Positions 1 to 8,137 of a DNA stretch of 64,000 nucleotides are shown one piece after another; position 1 is the stretch's first letter, and each line of letters opens with the position of its first letter. Origin of the DNA: Achromobacter spanius (GTDB taxonomy: Bacteria; Pseudomonadota; Gammaproteobacteria; Burkholderiales; Burkholderiaceae_B); NCBI RefSeq assembly GCF_003994415.1, contig NZ_CP034689.1, positions 5,394,001 through 5,458,000 on the forward strand. The letters run 5' to 3'. The translations under genes were made by a program, and so were the position numbers. The notes beneath the pieces are model-generated. The model was not told the origin of the DNA and did no database searches. It was given only the letters and a program-made list of their open reading frames with translations.

Positions 1-503
1 AGCCCTGTCGACCACCCCGCCAGGGGAATCGCAATGGCCGAGGCCACGCCCGCCACGATGCTCATCGTCAACACATAGGCCGAGGTCAGCCCGGCAACGT
101 GCTGCGGAAAGTCGCGCTTGACCAGGCTGGGCAACAGCACATTGCCGATGGCAATGCCCGCCCCGATGATGGCCGTGCCCCCATACAGGCCCCAGGCCGC
201 GCCCTGTGTGCGCACCACGATGCCGACAGCAATCAGCACCATGGCGCCGAACAGCGTGCGTTCCAGGCCATGGCGGCGCGCCAGGCCCGCGGCAAACAAG
301 GACACCACGGCAAACGCCAGCAAAGGCAAGGTGATCAGCATGCCGGCCGCCGTGGACGTCAGGCCCAGTTGTTCACGGATCATGCCAATCAGCGGCGGCA
401 CCCCCGTTACTGGCGCGCGCAGGGCCATGGCAATGCAAAGAATGCCCAGGATGAGCCACACCGGACGGCTGCCGGTGCGTAGAGAAACGGGAAGAGGATT
501 CAT
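1..503 (-). CDS. nimT: CynX/NimT-family MFS transporter, 3' part outside window
   Basis: The gene starts with ATG at 503 on the minus strand and runs off the left edge, so only the first 167 residues are visible. They show the start of a major-facilitator transporter with hydrophobic segments. The segments GGTAIIGAGIAIGNVLLPSL and VKRDF closely resemble E. coli NimT (YeaN), a 2-nitroimidazole exporter of the CynX/NimT family. The divergent neighbour is an AraC-type regulator, the same arrangement as E. coli nimT-nimR, which strengthens the call. A role in extrusion of nitroimidazole-like or other small molecules is inferred from the family. The cyanate transporter CynX is the main alternative. 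Confidence 0.8.
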   Translation of the reverse strand, partial: MNPLPVSLRTGSRPVWLILGILCIAMALRAPVTGVPPLIGMIREQLGLTSTAAGMLITLPLLAFAVVSLFAAGLARRHGLERTLFGAMVLIAVGIVVRTQGAAWGLYGGTAIIGAGIAIGNVLLPSLVKRDFPQHVAGLTSAYVLTMSIVAGVASAIAIPLAGWSTG

Positions 504-533
504 GCCGCAAGCTTACGCAGGCGCGCCTTTACC

Positions 534-568
534 GAATTTCGAGACAATGACAAACTATCCCGAAATTC
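534..568. promoter_or_regulatory. Inverted repeat between nimT and nimR, candidate NimR operator
   Basis: GAATTTCG at 534-541 is repeated in inverse as CGAAATTC at 561-568, giving perfect 8-bp arms 19 bp apart. It lies in the 125-bp divergent intergenic region, about 30 bp from the nimT start and 60 bp from the regulator start. This is where an AraC-type regulator controlling both genes would bind. Function is inferred from position and symmetry. Confidence 0.5.
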
Positions 569-628
569 AGCCAAACCGCGCCGGACCGTCCCGTCGGGTC
601 GTCGTCCGCCGCTCCCTGCCCCGCCCGC

Positions 629-1459
629 ATGCACCCTTTCCCACCCACGCCCTTCGATCCCGACTCAAGCTCGCAGCCCGCCTTTGCGATGCCGGTGGAC
701 GCCCCGGATCGGGACAACGAATCCCCCGCGCACCGCCACCACATGGGCCAGCTTGTGCTGGCCTTGCGCGGCGGCGTCACCTGCTCGGTACCGCAAGGGC
801 TATGGATGGTGCCGCCCCAATGCGGCGTATGGATTCCGGGCGGCGTGCCGCACAGCAACCGCGTCACCGCCAATGCCCGCGTCTGTTTTTTGTTCGTGCC
901 GGCCGCTGCCTCGGGCCTGCCGAATGAATGCTGCACGCTGGCCATCACGCCCTTGGTGCGCGAACTGATCGTGCACCTGGCCGCGCTGCCCGCGGCCGAG
1001 GCGCAAACAGAAGCCAACCAGCAACTGGCGGAGGTCCTGATCGAACAATTGCGCCGCATGCCCACCGAACGCCTGCATCTGCCGCTGTCAGACCACCCCC
1101 GCCTGCGCGAGATCGCCAACGCGCTGAACGCGGACCCCGCCGACCGCAGCACGGTCGCCCAGTGGAGCAAGCGCGTGGCGATGAGCGAACGCACGCTGGC
1201 GCGCCTGGTGCAGCAGGAAGTCGGCATGAGCTTTGGCCGCTGGCGCCAGCAACTGCACATCATCGTGGCCTTGCAGCGCCTGTCGGCGGGCGTGTCCGTG
1301 CAGCGCACCGCCGAAGACCTGGGCTATGAATCCGTCAGCGCCTTCATCACCATGTTCAAGAAGACGCTGGGCAAAACCCCGGCGCGATACTTCGCCGACA
1401 AATCGCAGGGGCCGGCTTCGCCCGACGCGCCTAGTCCTGCTTGGGGCCGGCAACGATGA
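629..1459 (+). CDS. nimR: AraC-family transcriptional regulator, NimR-like
   Basis: This 276-residue protein has an N-terminal cupin-like sensing domain (about residues 30-120, with PAHRHHMGQLVLALRGGV and IPGGVPHSN typical of AraC cupin regulators). A C-terminal double helix-turn-helix covers about residues 165-265 (SERTLARLVQQEVGMSFGRW and LGYESVSAFITMFKKTLG). It is divergent from a nimT-like transporter, as in E. coli nimR-nimT, so it probably represses or activates that exporter in response to a small ligand. Its 3' end overlaps the convergent methyltransferase gene by 29 bp. The start at 629 is the best visible ATG; a somewhat later start is possible. Confidence 0.8.
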   Translation: MHPFPPTPFDPDSSSQPAFAMPVDAPDRDNESPAHRHHMGQLVLALRGGVTCSVPQGLWMVPPQCGVWIPGGVPHSNRVTANARVCFLFVPAAASGLPNECCTLAITPLVRELIVHLAALPAAEAQTEANQQLAEVLIEQLRRMPTERLHLPLSDHPRLREIANALNADPADRSTVAQWSKRVAMSERTLARLVQQEVGMSFGRWRQQLHIIVALQRLSAGVSVQRTAEDLGYESVSAFITMFKKTLGKTPARYFADKSQGPASPDAPSPAWGRQR

Positions 1460-2222
1460 ACAAGCGGGGGAACGGCAGCAGCACCGTGCCGTCGGCCAGC
1501 GCGGGATAGGCCTCGGCGATCAGCGCCTGATAGCGCGCCAGAAAGCTCGCCTGTTCGGCCGCGTCCAGCTTGTCCAGATACGGCCGCAGCGCCGTGCCCT
1601 TGAACCATTCCACCACCGCCGCCGCGCCAGCCAGCGGATGATGATAGGTGGTGCGCCACACATCCAGCATGCCGCAATGCGGCTTCAGCAACTCGTAGTA
1701 CCAGGACGCGCTGTGACGCGGCGGGTGCTTCACACTGCCCGTCTTCGCGGCCCACGGCGCCTCGCCCGCCACTTGCCGCGCCAGGCGGTGCGCGGGCTCT
1801 TCCATGTTGTCGGGCGTTTGCACGGCCAGGCTGCCGCCGGGCGCCAGCTTGCCGACCAGGCGCGGATACAGCGTGGCGTGGTCAGGCACCCATTGCAGCG
1901 CCGCGTTCGCCAGGATCACGTCGTACTGCCGGGGCGGATTCCAGGTGGCGATATCGGCCAGCTCGAACTGCAAGGACGGCAGACGCTTGCGCGCGGCTTC
2001 AATCATGTCTTGCGAACTGTCCATGCCGGTGACCTCGGCGTCGGGATAGCGCGCAGCCAGCACTTCGGTGGAATTGCCCGGCCCGCAGCCCAGGTCCACC
2101 GCCAGCCCGACCGCTTGGTTTGGCAAGGCGGCGACCAGGTCGCGCACGGGTCGGGTGCGTTCGTTTTCAAAGGCGGAATATTGCTTGGCGGACCAACTGT
2201 TGTGGTTTGCGGTGTGGCTCAT
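1431..2222 (-). CDS. tam: Trans-aconitate 2-methyltransferase
   Basis: A cytosolic SAM-dependent methyltransferase of 263 residues. The glycine-rich SAM loop VDLGCGPGNSTEVL (about residues 41-54) is followed by GMDSSQDMIEAA, ANAALQWVPDH and a C-terminal LLPFPRLFIVA, all closely matching E. coli Tam (252 aa). The family methylates the carboxyl of trans-aconitate, an inhibitor of aconitase, so the role is metabolite damage control. The gene is monocistronic, with an AGGAG-like site before the ATG at 2222. Its 3' end runs into the convergent AraC-type gene. Substrate is inferred from similarity alone. Confidence 0.85.
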   Translation of the reverse strand: MSHTANHNSWSAKQYSAFENERTRPVRDLVAALPNQAVGLAVDLGCGPGNSTEVLAARYPDAEVTGMDSSQDMIEAARKRLPSLQFELADIATWNPPRQYDVILANAALQWVPDHATLYPRLVGKLAPGGSLAVQTPDNMEEPAHRLARQVAGEAPWAAKTGSVKHPPRHSASWYYELLKPHCGMLDVWRTTYHHPLAGAAAVVEWFKGTALRPYLDKLDAAEQASFLARYQALIAEAYPALADGTVLLPFPRLFIVAGPKQD

Positions 2223-2334
2223 GGCGGCTCCTTGCTGAAGGACGGATACGCGGGGACTCTACGCCTGGCCGCGTCATATTACAAATATGTATTCACGCCA
2301 TTTTTCATATCGAATGCCTATGGCAGAGCCCAAA

Positions 2335-2361
2335 GAAAAACCGCCGGACAAAGCCGGCGGC
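2335..2361 (-). terminator. Rho-independent terminator of the terC-like gene
   Basis: On the minus strand a 7-bp stem CCGCCGG / CCGGCGG with a six-base loop (plus-strand 2341-2360) is followed by TTTTTC. It sits 22 bp past the stop of the TerC-family gene, which is the expected place. Confidence 0.8.
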
Positions 2362-2382
2362 TGGGGACAGCAACGCTGAGGA

Positions 2383-3369
2383 TTACTGCGTCGTCAACGT
2401 ATCCGAGCGGGTTTTCCACAAGGAGAACAACACACCGCCCAGGATCAGGCTGAAGGTCACGCCCAACGACACCGCCGCGGGCACCTTGCCGATGAAGCCG
2501 ACCAGGAAGATCTTCGTACCGATGAACACCAGCACCAGGGCCAACGCGTACTTCAGGTAGTGGAAACGGTGGATCATGGCAGCCAGGGCAAAGTACAGCG
2601 CACGCAAGCCCAGGATGGCGAAGATGTTGCTGGTGTAGACAATGAACGGGTCCGTCGTGATGGCGAAGATGGCAGGCACCGAATCCACCGCGAACACCAG
2701 GTCAACAAACTCGATCAGCACCAGGGCCAGCAGCAGCGGGGTCGCAAAGCGCACCTTCTTGTTGGAGGCCGGGTCCGTCTCGGTGACCACGAACGCGTTG
2801 CCGCGCAGGCCTTCCGTGACACGCATATGGCGCTTCAGGAACTTCAGGATTGGGTTGGTGGCGATGTCCGGCGTCTGGTCGGCAATCATCCACATCTTGA
2901 TGCCCGTGAACACCAGGAACGCGCCGAACAAATACAGCAGCCAGCCAAAGTTACTGACCAAGGCGGCGCCCAGGCCAATCATGATGGCGCGCAGCACGAT
3001 CACGCCCAAGATGCCCCAGAACAGCACGCGATGCTGGTACTGGCGGGGAATCGCGAAGAAGCTGAAGATCAGCGCGATCACGAAGACGTTGTCCATGGAC
3101 AGCGATTTCTCGATCATGAAGCCCGTGTAATAGGCCATGCCGCTGGTCGCGCCCAACTGCCACCACACCCAGCCGCCGAACAGCAGCGCGGCGGTGATGT
3201 AGCCGCCCGACAGCAACAGGCTTTCACGCACGCCGATCTCGCGGTCTTCCTTGTGCAGCACGCCCAGGTCAAAGGCCAGCAAGCTGACGACAATGCTCAC
3301 GAACAGGAGCCAGGCCCAGGTCGGTGTCCCTAAAAAGTCGTTGGTGAAGAATGTGATCAAAGTGTCCAT
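2383..3369 (-). CDS. TerC/Alx-family integral membrane protein
   Basis: A polytopic inner-membrane protein of 328 residues with about nine hydrophobic segments. It shows the family's conserved acidic intramembrane motifs: FDLGVLHKEDREIG near the N terminus, EKSLSMDNVFVIALIFSFF, and EFVDLVFAVDSVPAIFAIT. TerC/Alx proteins act in metal homeostasis, notably Mn2+ export, and are linked to tellurite resistance and to metalation of exported proteins. I chose the ATG at 3369 (MDTLITFF) over an in-frame ATG at 3399 because family members begin there and the latter has a poorly spaced ribosome site. No room or sequence for a yybP-ykoY Mn riboswitch is seen upstream. It is divergent from an NhaR-type regulator. 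Confidence 0.85.
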   Translation of the reverse strand: MDTLITFFTNDFLGTPTWAWLLFVSIVVSLLAFDLGVLHKEDREIGVRESLLLSGGYITAALLFGGWVWWQLGATSGMAYYTGFMIEKSLSMDNVFVIALIFSFFAIPRQYQHRVLFWGILGVIVLRAIMIGLGAALVSNFGWLLYLFGAFLVFTGIKMWMIADQTPDIATNPILKFLKRHMRVTEGLRGNAFVVTETDPASNKKVRFATPLLLALVLIEFVDLVFAVDSVPAIFAITTDPFIVYTSNIFAILGLRALYFALAAMIHRFHYLKYALALVLVFIGTKIFLVGFIGKVPAAVSLGVTFSLILGGVLFSLWKTRSDTLTTQ

Positions 3370-3476
3370 GATTGCCCCGCTGTGTTCGAAGGTGCCCATG
3401 ATCCTGATTTGATGCCAACCGAGAAATCAGCCTGAAAGTGAGTTAAGGTTCGAAAAAACCGAAGTGAAGACAAGTC

Positions 3477-4370
3477 ATGCTGAACTACCGACACCTGTAT
3501 TACTTCTGGATGGTGGCCAAGGAAGGCGGCTTTTCCCGGGCCGCCGAACGGCTGGACATGGCCATCCAGACCATCAGCGCCCAAGTGCGCGATCTGGAAA
3601 AAAACCTGGGCCACCAGTTGCTAAAACCCGCCGGGCGCGGCGTGGCCCTGACCGACGCCGGCAAGGCCGCTTTCGCGCGCGCCGAAGAGATTTTTCAGAT
3701 CGGCCATGTGCTGCCGCAGGAAGTTCGCGCGGCCGCCACCAAGCCTGTCATCCGCCTGTCCGTGGGCCTGTCCGACGGCATCTCGAAGCTGGCGGCGCAC
3801 GCCTTGCTGGGCCCCGTGCTGGACACGCCCGACCTGCGCCTGACCTGCCATGAAGGCGAGGTGGAAGAACTGCTGGGCGAACTGGCCCAACACCATCTGG
3901 ACCTGGTGCTGGCCGGCCAGGGCGCGCCCGCCAACCCCAACCTGCGCCTGACCAGCGACCGTCTGGTGTCGTCGGCGGTGGACTGGTATGGCCCGGCGCG
4001 GCTGGTGCGCAAGGCCGACACGCAGGACTTCCCGCGCTGCCTGGAGCGGCTGCCCGTGCTGCTGCCCACCGGCCATTCCGTGTTGCGCCAGACGCTGGAC
4101 CGCTGGTTCGGCGAACAGGGCGTGCTGCCCAACGTGGTGGGCGAATTCGAAGACAGCGCGCTGATGTCGGTGTTTGCCGCGCGCGGCCTGGGCGTATTCC
4201 CGCTCAGCCGGCTGGGCGGCGACGATATCGGCCTGCTGCGCGGCTTGCGCCCGCTGGCCCGCTGCGATGGCGTGCATGAAGAAATCCACGCCATCCGCAA
4301 CCGGCGCGGCCAGCACCATCCCCTGGTTCAAGCGGTGCTGGCGCACGCAAAGACTTCGGTTTTTTCTTAA
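3477..4370 (+). CDS. nhaR: LysR-family regulator, NhaR type
   Basis: A 297-residue LysR-type regulator. The N-terminal winged HTH (residues 1-60, MLNYRHLYYFWMVAKEGGFS then SAQVRDLEKNLG) and the effector domain with HEGEVEELLGELAQHHLDLV closely match E. coli NhaR. NhaR activates the Na+/H+ antiporter gene nhaA in response to Na+. No antiporter is nearby; the gene is divergent from the TerC-like gene with a 107-bp gap, so it may control terC instead or in addition. A short GGTT/AACC inverted element at 3447-3460 lies just upstream of its start. The target assignment is inference. Confidence 0.75.
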   Translation: MLNYRHLYYFWMVAKEGGFSRAAERLDMAIQTISAQVRDLEKNLGHQLLKPAGRGVALTDAGKAAFARAEEIFQIGHVLPQEVRAAATKPVIRLSVGLSDGISKLAAHALLGPVLDTPDLRLTCHEGEVEELLGELAQHHLDLVLAGQGAPANPNLRLTSDRLVSSAVDWYGPARLVRKADTQDFPRCLERLPVLLPTGHSVLRQTLDRWFGEQGVLPNVVGEFEDSALMSVFAARGLGVFPLSRLGGDDIGLLRGLRPLARCDGVHEEIHAIRNRRGQHHPLVQAVLAHAKTSVFS

Positions 4371-4451
4371 TGTTTGTCACACGCACTCTGGTTTTTTAGA
4401 AATAGAATCCGCTTTATCGTGGCCCCTCTTTTGAATCGGAGTACCACTGCA

Positions 4452-4853
4452 ATGAAGAAAATCATCTGGCTCACCTTCGCCGCGCTAGCCGCGCTCTGGA
4501 CGGGGTTGGTGGCGCTGACCCTGCAACTGACTGACTGGGTGCTGGCCACCATCTCTACCGCGCAGGTGCCGGGCAGCGCGCTGGACACGTCCCAATGGGT
4601 TGCGCCCGCGTGGGCCGCGGGCTGGGTGGACCCGGCCTGGCTGGCGTCGCTGCAAGGCGGCCTGGTGTGGGCCGCGCAGGGCTTGAATCAAATCTTGCCG
4701 GTAGCGGGCAGCCTGGGCACGCTGATCGCGGTGCTCGGCTGGATCTTCTGGGGCTTCATCATGGTTGGCCTGGTGGCGCTGGCCATGGTCTTGCACTGGC
4801 TGGCGGGCAAGCGCGAGCAGGCCAATGCGGCGCCTGGCCGCCAGGTGATCTGA
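4452..4853 (+). CDS. Small inner-membrane protein of unknown function
   Basis: A 133-residue protein starting at ATG 4452 with GGAG ten bases upstream. It has an N-terminal hydrophobic segment (IIWLTFAALAALWTGLVALT) and a second near the C terminus (LGWIFWGFIMVGLVALAMVL). Between them is a Trp-rich stretch (WVAPAWAAGWVDPAWL). No catalytic motif is visible and I do not recognise a named family. It follows nhaR by 81 bp and may be its own unit. Similar small membrane proteins are common in Achromobacter/Bordetella genomes. Confidence 0.6.
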   Translation: MKKIIWLTFAALAALWTGLVALTLQLTDWVLATISTAQVPGSALDTSQWVAPAWAAGWVDPAWLASLQGGLVWAAQGLNQILPVAGSLGTLIAVLGWIFWGFIMVGLVALAMVLHWLAGKREQANAAPGRQVI

Positions 4854-4855
4854 CC

Positions 4856-4919
4856 CAGGGGTCAACTCAGGGGGTGACCAAGGGGGGTGACCACGAGGGG
4901 TAACCAAGTGGTGTAATAC
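4856..4919. repeat. 13-bp imperfect tandem repeat containing GGTNACC
   Basis: Four to five imperfect 13-bp units follow the stop codon. The clearest are CAGGGGGTGACCA (4868-4880), AGGGGGGTGACCA (4881-4893) and CGAGGGGTAACCA (4894-4906), flanked by degenerate copies at 4856-4867 and 4907-4919. The central units carry the palindrome GGTGACC or GGTAACC. They lie in the 115-bp gap before the next gene. Confidence 0.75.
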
Positions 4920-4968
4920 CGGCAGGCAACGCGCAGCCCGGTGCGCTGCCCCGACACAGGAGCGTGCC

Positions 4969-5580
4969 TTGCCCACCCGAACTGTTCCCGCCCCGACCTC
5001 TGCCGCCTTGTTGGTCGTGGCCTGCCTGTTGCCCCTGGGCGCCATGGCAGCCACGCCCGCATCACCCAGCAACACCAGCGTGGATGTCTGCACCGTCGCC
5101 GGCACGTCAGGGCAGTACAGCGTGCGTGTGCGCAATACGGGGGCCGCGCCGCTGGCGCGCGTCGACATCACCGGTGTGCACTTGAACGCCTCCGGGCAGG
5201 CGACCGAACCGGTCAACGTCAGCCTGTCGGATATTCCTCCCGGCAAATACAAAACCGCCATCCTGGCGCGGCGCGGCGAATCCGCCGCCTTGGACCGCAT
5301 CGTCACCTATACCTTGGCCGACGGCAAACAGATCCCGCAACAGGAACTGTTTGCCGGCAAGGTGGCGCACGTATCGCCCGGCTCGGCATTGCAATACACG
5401 CTGGCGCCACTGGCCGTGCGCGGCTGGACGGTGGCGTATGGTTCGCCCAACGCCGCCAGGCTGGCGGCCGGCAGCGCCGTCATCCTGAGCTACCCGGTAC
5501 GCAGCGGCAAGCAGCCCGCCACGCGGCCCGAAGCCGGCCGCACGCCGACAGCGGTGGCGCCGCTGGAGCCTTGCGAATAA
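4969..5580 (+). CDS. Secreted protein of unknown function
   Basis: A 203-residue protein beginning at TTG 4969; the ribosome site CAGGAG at 4957-4962, six bases upstream, decides this unusual start. A signal peptide is evident (hydrophobic SAALLVVACLLPLGAMAA with AMA-A cleavage near residue 27), so the product is probably periplasmic. The mature part has beta-rich, Ig-like character (YSVRVRNTGAAPLARVDITG) and two Cys, one near the start (VDVCTV) and one at the very end (LEPCE), which could form a disulfide. I do not recognise a named family. Confidence 0.65.
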   Translation: MPTRTVPAPTSAALLVVACLLPLGAMAATPASPSNTSVDVCTVAGTSGQYSVRVRNTGAAPLARVDITGVHLNASGQATEPVNVSLSDIPPGKYKTAILARRGESAALDRIVTYTLADGKQIPQQELFAGKVAHVSPGSALQYTLAPLAVRGWTVAYGSPNAARLAAGSAVILSYPVRSGKQPATRPEAGRTPTAVAPLEPCE

Positions 5581-5586
5581 CCCGGA

Positions 5587-5988
5587 TCAGGTGCCGGCAA
5601 GCAGGTCGCGCTCGTTCAAGAGCGCATAGACGATTTCAGGCTTGTTCTCGAAACCCCGGCGGATGGCGGCGGGCAGCGCGGTGCGCGTCTTGCGGCACAA
5701 GCCCGGCGCGTCTTCCAGCTGAATCGCAATACCGCGCGACGTACGCACTTCGTTGTCGCTGGGCGTAATCACGATCACGATGCCCAACTGCGCCTGGATG
5801 CGGCCCTGCATGGCGCGCAGGTCATCCAGGCTGGTGATGTTTTCCAAGCGCGCGACGAGCCGTTTTTCTTCTTCCTTGGTCAGCCGCAGGATGCGGATAT
5901 CCGCGGCGGGGTCCGCCAACAGGGTGTCGCGGTCGCACACACAGGCGCCCGGCGGACATTCTTGGCGGATGGGAAAGGGAAGGTTCAT
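5587..5988 (-). CDS. Conserved small protein with N-terminal Cys cluster
   Basis: A 133-residue protein from ATG 5988 (MNLPFPIRQECPPGACVCD); an in-frame TTG at 6015 is an alternative. The Cys-rich stretch CPPGACVC near residue 11 could bind a metal. It is followed by a charged helical segment (LTKEEEKRLVARLENITSLDDL) and a mixed domain (IQAQLGIVIVITPSDNEV). It is convergent with the secreted-protein gene, with only six bases between stops. I cannot assign a function. Confidence 0.5.
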   Translation of the reverse strand: MNLPFPIRQECPPGACVCDRDTLLADPAADIRILRLTKEEEKRLVARLENITSLDDLRAMQGRIQAQLGIVIVITPSDNEVRTSRGIAIQLEDAPGLCRKTRTALPAAIRRGFENKPEIVYALLNERDLLAGT

Positions 5989-6140
5989 GGCGAAAAAACG
6001 CGCGACGACGCACAAGGCCTGGACGACACCAGACCGTCAATTCTACTCAAGATGCTCCGCCCCTCGCTGCTGCGCGCTACTCGTTTTCCCGCAGGGCGAC
6101 GCGGTATATTGCCCCCCTTGCTCAAGGCGGGGAGAGGCGC

Positions 6141-7418
6141 ATGAAACGGATTTTTCTGGCGGCCGCACTGGCGGCGTGGGCGGGGCAGGCGCAGGAGCAA
6201 GCCGCCCCGCGCAACGTGCCGTTTTCCATCAAGGCGGGCCTGCCGGGCGTGGTCACCCTCAGCAGCGGCGATACCCAGCAGGCCACCGTGCGCGTGGGCG
6301 ATGGCCCCATGCAGCCGCTGGGCAGCTTCGATGACGACGTGGTTGACCAGGTCCAAGCCGTGGACATCAACCACGATGGCTACCGCGACCTGATACTGGG
6401 CCAAAGCGGCGGCAGCACGCAGCTTATCGCCCGGCTATTCCTGTATCAGCCTGATCGCGGCGGCTTCAAGGAAATCGTGCACCCCGACCCATCCAGCCCG
6501 TGCCGAGGCTTCGTCAACCCGGTCATCGACGACAAGCAGGCCGTGATCCACCTCGCGTGCCGCTATGGCGCCGCCAGCCACGGCTTCGAAGACTATGTGC
6601 TGCGACCCGACGGCACGGTGCGCGCCACGTCGTGGGGCACGCAGGCGCTGTTCGGCCTGGAGAGCGAGGCCGCCGAACTGCGCTACCGCTTTCGCGAAGA
6701 CGGGTCGATTGACCGCATCGACATCGAAGGCGAAGGATCGCCACTGGAAGGCGGCGCCGTGCCGGTCAGCAAGCTGGACCTGACCGACACCCCAGACGTC
6801 AACGCCACACCCACCCTGACCGCCACCGAAGGCGAACACCTGGACGTCGTGGCCCTGCGCCCGCCCGACTGGCTGCAAGTGCGCTACGCCAGCAAGACGG
6901 CGGGCGATGTGCTGAAGTGGGTGCGCTATGCCGATCTGCGCGTGGACAAGCATCGGCTGGTGGCGCCGTCGTCGCCTGGCTCCCTGACGCTGGACCTTGC
7001 CGACACGCTGGCCGACTGGAATGGCGAGGACGGCGGCCAGTTCATCGTCAGCGTGACCAACACCCGTGAAGCGCCTGTCGCCCTGAATGCGCCGCGTGTC
7101 TGGCTGCTGCTGAGCAACGCACAGGGCCACCGCATCGTGCACCCGCTTTACCAGCGCGAAGCCGACACCCTGCACCCCGCCAACCCGCTGGGCCTGGCCC
7201 GCGACACTATCGTCTGGGCCGCCGGCGAAGACGGCAAGCCGGCCTACCTGCTGAACGACAACGGCTACAGCAACGTGCCGTTCCTGCCCGCGCTGGCGCC
7301 GGGCAAGTACCGAGCGGCCGTTGTATTGACCGACCCGGGCAATCTTGCCCAGCCCATCGTGTCCAACGACATCGGCTTCGAGTACCCCTTGCCGCAACAA
7401 CCGCCCGCCTCACAATAA
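6141..7418 (+). CDS. Exported XAC2610-like protein
   Basis: A 425-residue protein with a short signal peptide (MKRIFLAAALAAWAGQAQEQ). A DxDxDG-like Ca-binding/FG-GAP-type motif VDINHDGYRDL lies near residue 73, in the style of XAC2610-type periplasmic proteins. The rest has repeated beta-strand character and a C-terminal domain with WLLLSNAQGHRIVHPLY. Two Cys (PCRGF and HLACRYG) flank a predicted hairpin. The function is unknown; similar proteins are sometimes envelope lectin or inhibitor-like factors. It is followed after 26 bp by a ydcF-like gene and probably shares its transcript. Confidence 0.55.
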   Translation: MKRIFLAAALAAWAGQAQEQAAPRNVPFSIKAGLPGVVTLSSGDTQQATVRVGDGPMQPLGSFDDDVVDQVQAVDINHDGYRDLILGQSGGSTQLIARLFLYQPDRGGFKEIVHPDPSSPCRGFVNPVIDDKQAVIHLACRYGAASHGFEDYVLRPDGTVRATSWGTQALFGLESEAAELRYRFREDGSIDRIDIEGEGSPLEGGAVPVSKLDLTDTPDVNATPTLTATEGEHLDVVALRPPDWLQVRYASKTAGDVLKWVRYADLRVDKHRLVAPSSPGSLTLDLADTLADWNGEDGGQFIVSVTNTREAPVALNAPRVWLLLSNAQGHRIVHPLYQREADTLHPANPLGLARDTIVWAAGEDGKPAYLLNDNGYSNVPFLPALAPGKYRAAVVLTDPGNLAQPIVSNDIGFEYPLPQQPPASQ

Positions 7419-7444
7419 GCACGTTTTGAGGTTCATCCACCAGC

Positions 7445-8068
7445 GTGCCGCCCATGCCGCCCAAGCTTCTTCGACCTGATCACGCCCGTTCGAGCCGCGC
7501 TTCAGCCTTCCGTCTTGCCGCCCTGCTCCTGGCCGCCCTGATCGCGCTGACCCTGGCCGCCGCCGCCCTGGCGGCCACCGGCCTGCTCACCCGCGCGCGC
7601 CCCGCCGACGTGGCCATCGTGTTGGGCAACACTGTGCTGCCCAGTGGCGAGCCCTCGCCTCGCCTGGCCGCGCGGCTTGATCGCGCCTACGAATGCTATG
7701 CGGCCCGACAATGCCGCATTCTTTTCGTCAGCGGCGGCGTCGACCCTGCCGGCGCCGATGAAGCCGCCGTGATGCGCAACTACTTGCAGGCGCGCGGCGT
7801 GCCCGCCGACCGCATCGTGATGGACAGCGCGGGCAACAATTCCTGGGCCACCGCGCGCCACGCCAGCGCCTATATGCGCGAACACGGCTACACCAGCGCG
7901 CTGGCCGTCACGCAATACTTCCACCTGCCGCGCACCATGCTGGCGTTGCGCCGCCACGGCGTGGCGGACGTCAGCGGCGGGTATCCCCGGTTTTTTGAAT
8001 GGCGCGACCTCTATTCCGTATTCCGCGAGCTGCCCGCCGTAGCCTGGTACGGGTGGCGGTCGCTATAG
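7445..8068 (+). CDS. YdcF/SanA-like DUF218 membrane-anchored protein
   Basis: A 207-residue protein with GTG start at 7445 (ATG 7454 possible). It has one N-terminal membrane anchor (about residues 21-45, Ala/Leu-rich) and a DUF218 domain. DUF218 markers are VAIVLGNTVLPSGEPSPRLAARLDRA, ILFVSGGVDPAGADEAAVMRNYL, MDSAGNNSWATARHA and AVTQYFHLPRTMLALRR. Family members (SanA, ElyC, YdcF) act at the cell envelope in peptidoglycan or undecaprenyl-linked processes and barrier function. The exact reaction is not established here. It follows the XAC2610-like gene in a probable two-gene operon. Confidence 0.75.
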   Translation: MPPMPPKLLRPDHARSSRASAFRLAALLLAALIALTLAAAALAATGLLTRARPADVAIVLGNTVLPSGEPSPRLAARLDRAYECYAARQCRILFVSGGVDPAGADEAAVMRNYLQARGVPADRIVMDSAGNNSWATARHASAYMREHGYTSALAVTQYFHLPRTMLALRRHGVADVSGGYPRFFEWRDLYSVFRELPAVAWYGWRSL

Positions 8069-8103
8069 TGACGTTCGTCAATCCGTATTGGTGACGTTCG
8101 TCA
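8068..8103. promoter_or_regulatory. Two copies of GTGACGTTCGTCA, candidate operator
   Basis: The 13-mer GTGACGTTCGTCA occurs at 8068-8080 and again at 8091-8103, 23 bp apart. Each contains the inverted pair TGACG/CGTCA. They lie just upstream of the acetylpolyamine amidohydrolase gene and the first overlaps the stop codon of the upstream gene. A dimeric regulator site is a reasonable inference; the regulator is unknown. Confidence 0.45.
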
Positions 8104-8137
8104 CCCCTCATTGCCCGCCCCTTCAAGGACCCATGCC

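Noticed and set aside
3370..3476. Possible yybP-ykoY Mn riboswitch before the TerC-like gene
   Set aside because: The divergent gap is only 107 bp and I see none of the conserved junction sequences.
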